64,000 nt of DNA from contig JAIRVZ010000044.1 of NCBI GenBank assembly GCA_031253625.1, positions 38,819-102,818 on the forward strand. Reading direction: 5' to 3'. The position numbers were made by a program, and so were the translations under genes. The DNA comes from Dysgonamonadaceae bacterium (lineage in GTDB: Bacteria > Bacteroidota > Bacteroidia > Bacteroidales > Azobacteroidaceae). This document shows, piece after piece, positions 51,543-59,544 of the stretch (position 1 is the first letter of the stretch; each line of letters begins with the position of its first letter). Under the pieces are notes generated by a model that had not been told where the DNA came from, searched no databases, and saw only the letters and a program-made list of their open reading frames with translations.

Positions 51543-52745
51543 ATGCAACAGACAAAAAAACCAAGTATGGAATGGAAAGAAGGTCATGCCAAATCCATTA
51601 CCTTTATTGTGACCAAGGATTGTCAACTCGTTTGTAAATACTGTTACTTGGTCGGTAAAAATATTAGCGAACGAATGTCTTTTGAAACAGCAAAGCAAGC
51701 TATTGACTATATTCTAAGTAATAAGGATTTATATAGCGAAAGCTCTGTTATTTGGGATTTTATCGGTGGCGAACCTTTTCTCGAAATTGATTTGATTGAT
51801 AAAATTTGCGATTACATCAAAATCCAACTTTACGAAAAACAGCATCACTGGTTTAACTCCTATCGTTTCAGCTTTTCGACCAATGGTATCAATTACCACG
51901 AGGAGAAAGTGCAAAACTTTATCAGGAAAAATCATAATCATTTGAGCATCGGTATTACCATTGACGGCACGCAAACGAAACACGATTTAAATCGCATATA
52001 TAAAAGTGGAAAAGGCTCTTATGATGATGTAGCACGAAATATTCCGTTGTGGTTACAACAATTTCCACATGGTGGTACGAAAGTAACAATTAGCAGTCCC
52101 GATATTCCGTATATCAAGGAAAGCGTATTGCATCTTTACTCTTTGGGAATCAAGGAAGTAAATATCAATTGTGTATTTGAAGATGTTTGGCAAGAAAACG
52201 ACGATTTGCTTTTTGAAGAACAATTAATACAATTGGCAGATGTTATTATCGATAGCGAATATTACAAAGAGTATGCTTGTTCGTTTTTTACTGAATTTAT
52301 CGGAAAACCAATGGATAAAGTGCGTGAAAACCAAAATTGGTGTGGAGCAGGCATGATGTTGGCGGTCGATGCTGCCGGTATGTTTTACCCTTGTACACGT
52401 TTTGTGCAATATTCGTTACGGAATAAAAAAACAGCGATTATCGGCAATGTGCATGAAGGCATTAATCAAAATTTGTTGCGACCATACCTCACGCTCAACC
52501 GGTGCACGCAAAGTTTGCAGGAATGTATCGAATGTGAAGTCGCAAGCGGTTGCGCATGGTGTCAGGGCGAAAATTACGATGCTGCCGAAACGAATACTAT
52601 TTATCAGCGAGCAACTGCTATCTGCAAAATGCACAAGGCGCGGGTCAGAACCAACAATTACTATTGGAATAAGCTCTACCGCAAATTGGAGTTAGAGGGG
52701 CAACGTGAAAATTTTGAAAAGAAAGAAACATCTGTAATCTGTTGA
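51543..52745 (+). CDS. radical SAM peptide maturase, CXXX-repeat target family
   Basis: The 400-residue enzyme has the radical SAM cluster motif in KDCQLVCKYCYLVGKN (Cys about residues 27, 31 and 34) and a C-terminal SPASM-type cysteine set: NWCGAGMMLAVDAAGMFYPC (about 261-280), then CTQSLQECIECEVASGC and CAWCQGEN. SPASM maturases use auxiliary iron-sulfur clusters to install thioether or C-C links on precursor peptides. The gene order (precursor, this enzyme, two partner proteins) matches the CXXX-repeat peptide systems annotated from Bacteroidota and Clostridia. The linkage made here is unknown. Confidence 0.9.
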   Translation: MQQTKKPSMEWKEGHAKSITFIVTKDCQLVCKYCYLVGKNISERMSFETAKQAIDYILSNKDLYSESSVIWDFIGGEPFLEIDLIDKICDYIKIQLYEKQHHWFNSYRFSFSTNGINYHEEKVQNFIRKNHNHLSIGITIDGTQTKHDLNRIYKSGKGSYDDVARNIPLWLQQFPHGGTKVTISSPDIPYIKESVLHLYSLGIKEVNINCVFEDVWQENDDLLFEEQLIQLADVIIDSEYYKEYACSFFTEFIGKPMDKVRENQNWCGAGMMLAVDAAGMFYPCTRFVQYSLRNKKTAIIGNVHEGINQNLLRPYLTLNRCTQSLQECIECEVASGCAWCQGENYDAAETNTIYQRATAICKMHKARVRTNNYYWNKLYRKLELEGQRENFEKKETSVIC

Positions 52746-52748
52746 ATT

Positions 52749-53684
52749 ATGCTGCAATATTTAGTTATCTTATTAGATGATACCTCTGTGTCGTATTGTC
52801 ATTATGAAAATCCGAAAAAGGTAAAACGCCTAATTTCACTTTCTGATTTGAAAGCCGGAATTTTGTTTGCTATGAAACAAAATTTAATGATACAGTTTGT
52901 TTATCCCGATTACGAAATTCCTGCTGAATATCAAAAAGAGATAGAAACGATTGACCATCACAAAATTGCACCTCAAAAAATACAATTGAAAAATGCTGAT
53001 GTGGTGGTATTTAATTCCTGTAAAGAATTTTCTACAGAAAAGACAGAAGAAAACAAGGACAAGATTTTTGTTTTGCGTGCAAACGGTAAAGACGTTGCGC
53101 GCAACGTCTCTACATTCGCGCATGACGGTCGTTTGAATATCATTATTACAGATATAGAAACATTCACGGAAAATGACTTTTCATTATACAAAGAGACGCT
53201 CGAACAATTGAAAAATACCGTAAAAGAGATTTTTTTGCAAGAAAATTCCCCGCAAGTCAATCTTTTGACCGACCGTATTTTGTTGGAAAAAATGAATAAT
53301 TGTAACGCAGGAATTGAAAATATCACGTTGGCTCCTAATGGTAAATTTTACATCTGCCCTGCATTTTATTTGGAAGACGAAAATGACACTGTGGGTAATT
53401 TAACAAATTGTATAGATATCAAAAATAAGCATTTATACAAATTATCAAACGCACCGATTTGCCAAAAATGCGATGCCTATCAATGCAAACGTTGCGTTTG
53501 GTTGAATCGTAAAACAACGCGAGAAGTAAATACACCGTCGCACGAACAATGTGTGGTTGCGCATTTGGAACGAAATGCAAGTCGAAATTTACTACTTGAT
53601 TTACAACAACTTGGCGCATGGGAAGACAAATCCATAAAAGCTATTGATTATTTTGATCCATTTGAAGTAAAAGATAAATTTTAA
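52749..53684 (+). CDS. CXXX repeat peptide maturase (partner protein)
   Basis: This 311-residue protein lacks an N-terminal CxxxCxxC radical SAM motif but has a SPASM-like C-terminal cysteine set: NCNAGIENITLAPNGKFYIC (about residues 183-202) and ICQKCDAYQCKRCVW (about 238-252), with a further CVV near the end. It begins 4 bases after the radical SAM gene. By position and these cysteines it fits the second maturation protein of CXXX-repeat systems, perhaps a degenerate SPASM partner that binds iron-sulfur clusters or the peptide. Confidence 0.82.
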   Translation: MLQYLVILLDDTSVSYCHYENPKKVKRLISLSDLKAGILFAMKQNLMIQFVYPDYEIPAEYQKEIETIDHHKIAPQKIQLKNADVVVFNSCKEFSTEKTEENKDKIFVLRANGKDVARNVSTFAHDGRLNIIITDIETFTENDFSLYKETLEQLKNTVKEIFLQENSPQVNLLTDRILLEKMNNCNAGIENITLAPNGKFYICPAFYLEDENDTVGNLTNCIDIKNKHLYKLSNAPICQKCDAYQCKRCVWLNRKTTREVNTPSHEQCVVAHLERNASRNLLLDLQQLGAWEDKSIKAIDYFDPFEVKDKF

Positions 53685-53696
53685 AACATATTTGAT

Positions 53697-53969
53697 ATGA
53701 AACAAAAAGTAGGACAGGTAAGCCCTGAAGAAAAAAACGAAATATTAGCTTTGTTTGAACGTCGTAACGGATTGAGTGAGTTGGCAAAAATTGTAAATAA
53801 CGATGATGTCTTGTATGAAAAATTGGTAACCGATATGGGAACAACTACCACAAAATTTCAAAATTGGTGGGACAGAATGGCTGCCAAATACCAATGGAAA
53901 GGGACTGAAAACGGACATTGGGAAATTGATTTTAATACTAATGAAATATATTTAATCGTTAACAGTTAA
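53697..53969 (+). CDS. CXXX repeat peptide modification system protein
   Basis: A 90-residue soluble protein with no cysteine: KVGQVSPEEKNEILALFERR at the start, LSELAKIVNNDDVLYEKLVT in the middle and NWWDRMAAKYQWKG near the end. It is the last gene of the cluster, 12 bases after the partner protein, and matches in size and position the small protein of CXXX-repeat systems. A peptide-recognition or chaperone role is plausible but not shown. Confidence 0.8.
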   Translation: MKQKVGQVSPEEKNEILALFERRNGLSELAKIVNNDDVLYEKLVTDMGTTTTKFQNWWDRMAAKYQWKGTENGHWEIDFNTNEIYLIVNS

Positions 53970-53980
53970 TATAATTAAAC

Positions 53981-54080
53981 GTTGTTTCGGGGCTTCGCCA
54001 CTTGGGCTTAGGTTCGGCTTGTCGTTTCATCACCCGATGTTTCACATCGGGCTACCGATATTGAATCCGTTCCGGATTTC
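53981..54080. repeat. palindromic repeat, right copy, inverted relative to 50427-50521
   Basis: It reads GTTGTTTCGGGGCTTCGCCAC, TCGTTTCATCACCCGATG-TTTCA-CATCGGGCTACC and ATCCGTTCCGGATTT, the reverse complement of the left copy except in a short central part. It ends directly at the stop codon of rarA. The two copies bracket the structured RNA and peptide cluster (about 3.5 kb). Confidence 0.88.
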
Positions 54081-55349
54081 TCAATATCTGTCACCCCATA
54101 ATTTCTTCATAAACTCGGCTGTTCTTGCTTCGGCCGGATTATTTTGGGGTTTCCAAAATCGTTTGGTTAAAATTTCTTTCGGAAGAAATTCTTGCTCTAC
54201 AAAATTATTTTCATAATCGTGAGCATATTTGTAGTTTTTTCCGTAGTTCAATTCTTTCATTAATTGAGTCGGTGCATTTCGCAGATGCAAAGGCACTGGA
54301 AGGTTTCCTGTTTCTTTAACCAAAGCAATAGCAGAATCGATGGCAGAATAAGCAGAATTGCTTTTCGGACTTGTCGCCAAATAGACGGTCGTTTCGGCCA
54401 AGATAATTCGTCCTTCGGGCCAACCGATTTTTTTTAAAGCCTCAAAACAGGCATTGGCTAACAACAAAGCATTGGGATTGGCCAAACCAATATCTTCAGC
54501 GGCAGAAATCAGTAGCCTGCGGGCAATAAATTCGGGGTCTTCTCCTCCCTCGACCATGCGTGCCAACCAGTAAATGGCAGCATCGGGGTCGCTTCCCCTG
54601 ATGGATTTGATAAATGCAGAAATAATATCGTAGTGCATTTCTCCGCCTTTATCGTAAGCTGCCGGATTTTCCTGAAGTTTTTCTACTACAATAGCATCGG
54701 TTATTTCCACTTCTTGTTTGTCATCCGCCTCAACTACCAATTCCAATATATTCATTAGTTTTCGGGCATCGCCTCCGGCAAAACGAATCAAAGCAGCTGT
54801 TTCTTTTACATCTACTTTCTTTTTCTTCAGCTCGACATCTTCGTGCAACGCCTTATCCATTAATTTCAGCAGGTCTTTTTCTTCTAAGCTTTTCAAGACG
54901 TATACCTGACAACGAGATAATAACGGACGAATAACTTCAAAAGAAGGATTTTCGGTCGTGGCACCAATCAAGGTAATCACTCCGGTTTCTACTGCTGCCA
55001 GCAAAGAATCTTGTTGCGATTTACTGAAACGGTGAATTTCATCTATAAAAAGAATGGGGCGTTTGGATTGAAAAAAACTTCCGCTTTTGGCTTTGTCAAT
55101 AATCTCACGAACATCTTTCACCCCCGAATTAATCGCACTTAAGGTGTAGAAAGGCATATCCAACTTATTGGCCACAATCTGCGCCAAAGTCGTTTTGCCA
55201 ACACCGGGAGGCCCCCACAGGATAAAAGACGGAACATGACCGGCATCGAGCATTTTTCGGAGCACACTCCCCTGCCCTACCAAATGTTCCTGTCCGATGT
55301 AATCGTCCAAAGAACGCGGCCGCATACGTTCTGCCAAAGGTTGTTTCAT
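54081..55349 (-). CDS. rarA: replication-associated recombination protein A
   Basis: This 422-residue AAA+ ATPase (MgsA/RarA) acts at stalled replication forks. Features: MRPRSLDDYIGQEHLVGQGS, Walker A GPPGVGKTTLAQ (about residues 46-57), Walker B ILFIDEIHRF (about 101-110), GATTENPSFEVI (sensor 1) and the C-terminal YWLARMVEGGEDPEFIARRL. Length is normal. Its ATG overlaps the stop of the upstream membrane protein gene by 4 bases, an unusual partner for rarA. Confidence 0.96.
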   Translation of the reverse strand: MKQPLAERMRPRSLDDYIGQEHLVGQGSVLRKMLDAGHVPSFILWGPPGVGKTTLAQIVANKLDMPFYTLSAINSGVKDVREIIDKAKSGSFFQSKRPILFIDEIHRFSKSQQDSLLAAVETGVITLIGATTENPSFEVIRPLLSRCQVYVLKSLEEKDLLKLMDKALHEDVELKKKKVDVKETAALIRFAGGDARKLMNILELVVEADDKQEVEITDAIVVEKLQENPAAYDKGGEMHYDIISAFIKSIRGSDPDAAIYWLARMVEGGEDPEFIARRLLISAAEDIGLANPNALLLANACFEALKKIGWPEGRIILAETTVYLATSPKSNSAYSAIDSAIALVKETGNLPVPLHLRNAPTQLMKELNYGKNYKYAHDYENNFVEQEFLPKEILTKRFWKPQNNPAEARTAEFMKKLWGDRY

Positions 55350-56500
55350 TTCGAAGTATTTTCGATGACCAAATTTTTAATTTTTTCAATGATTTCACCA
55401 TATTCTTTTTCCAACTTCCTAACAGATTTATCTTTTTCTTTCTCTTTCTTTTTTATTTTGAAACAAAAACGCACCCATACTATTTTGTATCTGAAAAAGG
55501 ACAAGAAAAAAGGAATGAAAACCGCATTTGTAATAGCAAATGTGCAAATCAAATATTTAATTGTATTCTTCTGATCAAAAAAGATACTTGTATTATACTT
55601 TTGTATACAAGTCAACGATTCATAATAAATAAAAGAAATAAAAAGTGAGCCAATAAGCAAATACAAGAAATGCGAAAACATAAAAAGACTATTGTAATTG
55701 CATGTGTTTATGATTGTCCGAAATTTTTGTTTACTTCCAAAATAATATGCGAGCAAGAAAATAAGAAAAATAACACCCAAACAAATCCAATAACGATATT
55801 TTAAAACAGGGAGCAATTCCATTACAATAAGAAATATTAAAGGAAGAAACACAAAAAAGAAAAGAACGACGAAAGAAAATCGCGTATCCATATGACTCAT
55901 GAATTCAGGAATTTCCTTATTATTGTCTGACTTTACTTTGCTCCATAAATGTTTCCAAAAAAGAAACATGAATGCAAAAGAAGATATCGTAAAAATATGC
56001 AAGAAAATCAGCAGGAATTCTGATTCTTTTATAAAAAAACAATCCAAAGATAGCACCAAACCACAAAAAAGGAAAGAGTATAATGCTACAAAACCAAACT
56101 CTTTGGCAGATTCAACAGCTCCCATTATATCATAGGCTTTGGCCCTCGTTCCTTCATTATCTACCTTGAATCTGACTTTTGACATTGATATCTCGGTACT
56201 AACTTTGTAAAATTCCTGTCTTAATTGAGAATATTCTGTTTTCTTTTCCTCTGATTCTAATTCATTCTGTTGAGAATCTAAAACTTTACAAAAAAAACGA
56301 TTATCTTTTTCCCATTTATCCTCTGAAATATTATGGATTCTAGAAATTATATTATTAAACGTTTCATTGACCTCTTCTTTTAAATGTCCAAGAAATGAAT
56401 TAAAAAAATTATTTCTATCATAAAAAAGACACAATACAGCCAACGTGAACAAGGCCCCAATAAACGTTTGTGCATTCCCCAACAAAGAATAATCCCCCAT
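55346..56500 (-). CDS. multi-pass membrane protein of unknown function
   Basis: This 384-residue protein is AT-rich and has an N-terminal membrane segment (AQTFIGALFTLAVLCLFY), a soluble, charged, probably coiled-coil stretch (about residues 32-125, with EEVNETFNNIISRI and EFYKVSTEISMSKV), then about six more membrane segments (for example FVALYSFLFCGLVLSLDCFF and FVVLFFFVFLPLIFLIVMEL). The C-terminus is strongly basic (KIKKKEKEKDKSVRKLEKEY). I recognise no family. It starts 5 bases after the gene at 56506-57144 and ends overlapping rarA, so the three are one transcript. The soluble-plus-membrane pairing resembles defence or conflict modules, but this is only an inference. Confidence 0.55.
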   Translation of the reverse strand: MGDYSLLGNAQTFIGALFTLAVLCLFYDRNNFFNSFLGHLKEEVNETFNNIISRIHNISEDKWEKDNRFFCKVLDSQQNELESEEKKTEYSQLRQEFYKVSTEISMSKVRFKVDNEGTRAKAYDIMGAVESAKEFGFVALYSFLFCGLVLSLDCFFIKESEFLLIFLHIFTISSFAFMFLFWKHLWSKVKSDNNKEIPEFMSHMDTRFSFVVLFFFVFLPLIFLIVMELLPVLKYRYWICLGVIFLIFLLAYYFGSKQKFRTIINTCNYNSLFMFSHFLYLLIGSLFISFIYYESLTCIQKYNTSIFFDQKNTIKYLICTFAITNAVFIPFFLSFFRYKIVWVRFCFKIKKKEKEKDKSVRKLEKEYGEIIEKIKNLVIENTSK

Positions 56501-56505
56501 AATAT

Positions 56506-57144
56506 TTAGTAGGCATGAATGTTAGTATATAGGAGTATTTCTTTTGAATCACGTTTTATAAGATTGAAACAGTCTACAAATGCCAAAGAATTTTTTGTGT
56601 CATTAAAACAACAAAGAGCAGTTTTGTTTATGTTACTATTTTCAAAACGGAACATTTTTTTGTCGCCTACCGTGAAATGAGACAATTGATCAGTAGCACT
56701 ATCTCGTTTATAAAATCTTAATTTTTTATCGTAATAATATTCACTTATTTTCCCCCATATACTTTCCCTAGCGATAGAAGATATGTCTTCATCTACAACA
56801 ACATCCATTCTACCCCCTTCTTTAAAGAAATGAATTAATGCCTCTACTGCATCATCATATGGTTTGAATTTCTGGAAATCAACACTGCTTCTGTATTCTT
56901 CATATCTTTCATCTTTAAGTATAAGGTCGATCTTATCTTTAAATCCATCCCTGAAAATAGAAAATTTTCCACAATACATGTTTACCTCTTTCGAGTTTCT
57001 CAAAATGCATTTCATAACAATTGAAGCATGCACAGCACTGTCATTAAATACAAAATCACTTCCATTTTCTTCCAAAAGTCTCTTAACATATTCTTCATAA
57101 CTGAGGAATTTGTCAAAAGTGTAAAATGTGTTTATTTCTGCCAT
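56506..57144 (-). CDS. protein of unknown function, pair with the membrane protein downstream
   Basis: This 212-residue soluble protein begins MAEINTFYTFDKFLSYEEYV and includes ALIHFFKEGGRMDVVVDEDI (about residues 102-121) and KMFRFENSNINKTALCCFND (about 167-186). The alternation of a small GGR-turn and a strand resembles single-domain alpha/beta proteins, but I do not recognise the family. It is the first gene of the run into rarA and is AT-rich. The role is unknown; the pair may act together. Confidence 0.5.
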   Translation of the reverse strand: MAEINTFYTFDKFLSYEEYVKRLLEENGSDFVFNDSAVHASIVMKCILRNSKEVNMYCGKFSIFRDGFKDKIDLILKDERYEEYRSSVDFQKFKPYDDAVEALIHFFKEGGRMDVVVDEDISSIARESIWGKISEYYYDKKLRFYKRDSATDQLSHFTVGDKKMFRFENSNINKTALCCFNDTKNSLAFVDCFNLIKRDSKEILLYTNIHAY

Positions 57145-57293
57145 GAGATAAATTTAAAGAATATACAAAAGTACAACGTTTAGATATTAAAATTATTTTA
57201 GCTGTTAACAAAAAAAGTTGGCACAAAAATAATACTTTTTTCAAAAAATCTGTCCTTTTACTATAAATATTTCGTTGAAAAAATCAAAGAATA

Positions 57294-58247
57294 TTATAAA
57301 CTTTCCAACATTCGCTTAATGACCACTTCAGCAGAAATTTCGCGGTTGGCAGCTTCCGGAATAACTATGGATCGCGGACTTTCAATTACTTCGTCCGTTA
57401 CAATCATATTTCTTCGCACCGGCAGGCAGTGCATAAAATAAGCATTGTTAGTTAGTCCCATTTTTTTTGCATCCACAGTCCAATCCATATTTTTACTAAG
57501 TATTTTACCATAATGCGGATTTTGGAATGCCGACCAGTTTTTTGCATAAATAAAATCTGCATTCTCGAATGCTTTATCCTGATTGTGTTCGATTCGAGCA
57601 CCACGAACAAATCTCTCGTCTAACTCATAACCTTTCGGATGAGTAATAACGAAATCCACATCGGCCTCATTCATAAAATCAGCAAATGAATTAGGAACCG
57701 CCTGCGGCAGGACACGAGGATGAGGTGCCCACGTTAAAACGACTTTAGGTCGGGGCGTTTTCTTGTATTCTTCAATCGTAATCAAGTCAGCAAAAGCTTG
57801 TAGCGGATGACCCGCTGCTCCTTCCATGCTGAAAACAGGTCGTCCCGAATATTGAATAAATTGATTCAGTATTTTTTCATTCACATCATCTTCTTTATTT
57901 TCAAACTGCGCAAAAGCCCTTACGCCAATAATATCGCAATAAGTACCCATTACCGGAATGGCTTCTAATATATGTTCAGCTTTATCTCCATCCATTATAA
58001 CGCCTCTTTCGGTTTCTAATTTCCAAGCACCTTGGGTAATATCCAACACAATGCTGTTCATGCCGAGATTCATGGCAGCTTTTTGCGTACTTAGTCTTGT
58101 TCGTAAACTGGAATTGAAAAAAACCATCAAAAGCGTTTTGTTTTCGCCTAAATGTTTATATCCGAAACGGTTTTTCTTAACTTCTAAAGCTTCTTTTACG
58201 GCATCTTGGAGATTTCCCAGATCCTTTACATTGGTAAATGTTTTCAT
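57294..58247 (-). CDS. argF': N-succinylornithine (N-acetylornithine-type) carbamoyltransferase
   Basis: The 317-residue cytosolic enzyme catalyses carbamoylation in the acylated arginine pathway. Features: FFNSSLRTRLSTQKAAMNLG with the carbamoyl-phosphate STRT-type site (about residues 46-65), WKLETERGVIMDGDKAEHIL, AIPVMGTYCDIIGVRAF (about 96-112), and FMHCLPVRRNMIVTDEVIES near residue 272. As I recall it, the sequence is very close to the Bacteroides fragilis enzyme shown to prefer N-succinylornithine, and the Pro in AIPVMG fits that type. It is a single gene here. Confidence 0.9.
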   Translation of the reverse strand: MKTFTNVKDLGNLQDAVKEALEVKKNRFGYKHLGENKTLLMVFFNSSLRTRLSTQKAAMNLGMNSIVLDITQGAWKLETERGVIMDGDKAEHILEAIPVMGTYCDIIGVRAFAQFENKEDDVNEKILNQFIQYSGRPVFSMEGAAGHPLQAFADLITIEEYKKTPRPKVVLTWAPHPRVLPQAVPNSFADFMNEADVDFVITHPKGYELDERFVRGARIEHNQDKAFENADFIYAKNWSAFQNPHYGKILSKNMDWTVDAKKMGLTNNAYFMHCLPVRRNMIVTDEVIESPRSIVIPEAANREISAEVVIKRMLESL

Positions 58248-58337
58248 ATTTTATTTTATTATTTTATTTTCTTAGTTTAGACACAACAAAGTTAGTGAAA
58301 AAACATTCATAGACGAAATATTATTTTACGATGTAGC

Positions 58338-58553
58338 CCTAAAAGTCCGCAGGACTAAATATGAATAACCCCCAATGAAGCGCAGCGATTGGGGGATAAG
58401 GGTAAATGTCGATCTCTCCTCGTCAACCCAGAGGGTTGAACTGAAACATATTCAACCCTCCGGGTTGAGAGAGTAGATGGATTGTTTCACGTCAGCCCCC
58501 AATCGCTACGCTTCATTGGGGGTTATTCATATTTAGTCCTGCGGACTTTTAGG
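58338..58553. repeat. long palindromic repeat, CCTAAAAGTCCGCAGGAC family
   Basis: Arms 58338-58395 and 58496-58553 (58 bases each) are reverse complements with one mismatch: CCTAAAAGTCCGCAGGACTA outward, CCCCCAATGAAGCGCAGCGA inward. Between them are two smaller hairpins (TCAACCC-AGA-GGGTTGA and CAACCCTCCGGGTTG). The element occupies most of the gap between the carbamoyltransferase and DUF2089 genes; the rest of the 445-base gap is AT-rich and holds a TATATTTG box at 58667-58674 but no clear -33 element. Confidence 0.9.
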
Positions 58554-58692
58554 ACAACACTTTAATTTAATGCTTTGCTAATATTTACAATTTTAATAAT
58601 TTTCAATTATAAATAAATATTATTCAATCATATTTTGATATTATTAAAATATCGTTTATATTTGTCGACAAATTATAATGAAAAATTAAAAA

Positions 58693-58962
58693 ATGACAAT
58701 GCTACCTTATTTATGCCCCGGCTGCCAATCGCAACTGAAAGTAAAAAGCTTGAGTTGTAAGCAATGTGGTACGGAAGTTATCGGACTTTACGACTTACCT
58801 GCTTTGGCCCGCTTGCCGCAAGAAGATCAAACGTTTATCCTGAATTTTGTAAAATGCAGCGGCAGCCTGAAAGATATGGCCAAACAAATGGGATTGAGTT
58901 ATCCTACCGTACGAAATTTATTAGATGAAATCATTTTAAAAATAACAAAGTATGAGCAATAA
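58693..58962 (+). CDS. DUF2089 zinc-ribbon/HTH protein
   Basis: The 89-residue protein has a zinc ribbon CPGCQSQLKVKSLSCKQCG (about residues 8-26) and a C-terminal helix-turn-helix (LKDMAKQMGLSYPTVRNLLD, about 58-77). It resembles DUF2089 proteins that may act as small transcription regulators. It overlaps the next gene by 11 bases, suggesting they are made together. Confidence 0.85.
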   Translation: MTMLPYLCPGCQSQLKVKSLSCKQCGTEVIGLYDLPALARLPQEDQTFILNFVKCSGSLKDMAKQMGLSYPTVRNLLDEIILKITKYEQ

Positions 58963-59527
58963 ATGGAAATGGGTTTATAATCCTTTTGAAAAAGTGGCCG
59001 GTTGGAAAGCTTTCGGTATCGGTATCGTAATATTAAGTATAACTACTATTGTGGGTTATTTTGGCGATACGGTTTTTTATGGCATTTCGGTAAAAGTCGT
59101 TCCAAACATAACATGGATACTGGCAATTTCACTTCAGGCCTTGGGGTTAGCCGTAACTGTTGCCGTGATGTATATAGCAGCATTATTATTTGCTAAGCAT
59201 GTTCGTTTTCAGGATATTCTGGGAACTGTTACCTTATCAAAATATCCTCTTATATTGATGTCTTTCTTGTCGTTAGCGTTTGGCCGCAAATTGGCATCCA
59301 TTGATATAGACAAATTTATTAACAATGAAGTCACATTTTCGGATTATAGCTTGTTGCTTGTATTCGGAGTAATCTCAATAATCCTGCTGGTTTGGTCAAT
59401 CACCTTGTTGTATCAAGCGTTCAAGATTTCTACTAATCTGAAAGGGGTAAAATGTGGCGTATTGTTTGCAGTCGTTATGCTTATATCCGAAATTATCACG
59501 TATGTATTGATAACAGTTATTTATTAA
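58952..59527 (+). CDS. Yip1-like membrane protein
   Basis: This 191-residue protein has five membrane segments, starting WVYNPFEKVAGWKAFGIGIV. The arrangement is like YIP1-domain membrane proteins, and the same DUF2089-plus-membrane-protein pair occurs in other Bacteroidota. It overlaps the DUF2089 gene by 11 bases and is 17 bases from the hydrolase gene. The role is unknown. Confidence 0.65.
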   Translation: MSNKWKWVYNPFEKVAGWKAFGIGIVILSITTIVGYFGDTVFYGISVKVVPNITWILAISLQALGLAVTVAVMYIAALLFAKHVRFQDILGTVTLSKYPLILMSFLSLAFGRKLASIDIDKFINNEVTFSDYSLLLVFGVISIILLVWSITLLYQAFKISTNLKGVKCGVLFAVVMLISEIITYVLITVIY

Positions 59528-59544
59528 TCGAAAAAAATCAAATA

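Noticed and set aside
50427..54080. Composite transposon carrying the peptide cluster
   Set aside because: The flanking inverted repeats contain no transposase and a third partial copy stands alone at 18556; cassette-like, but transposition is not supported.
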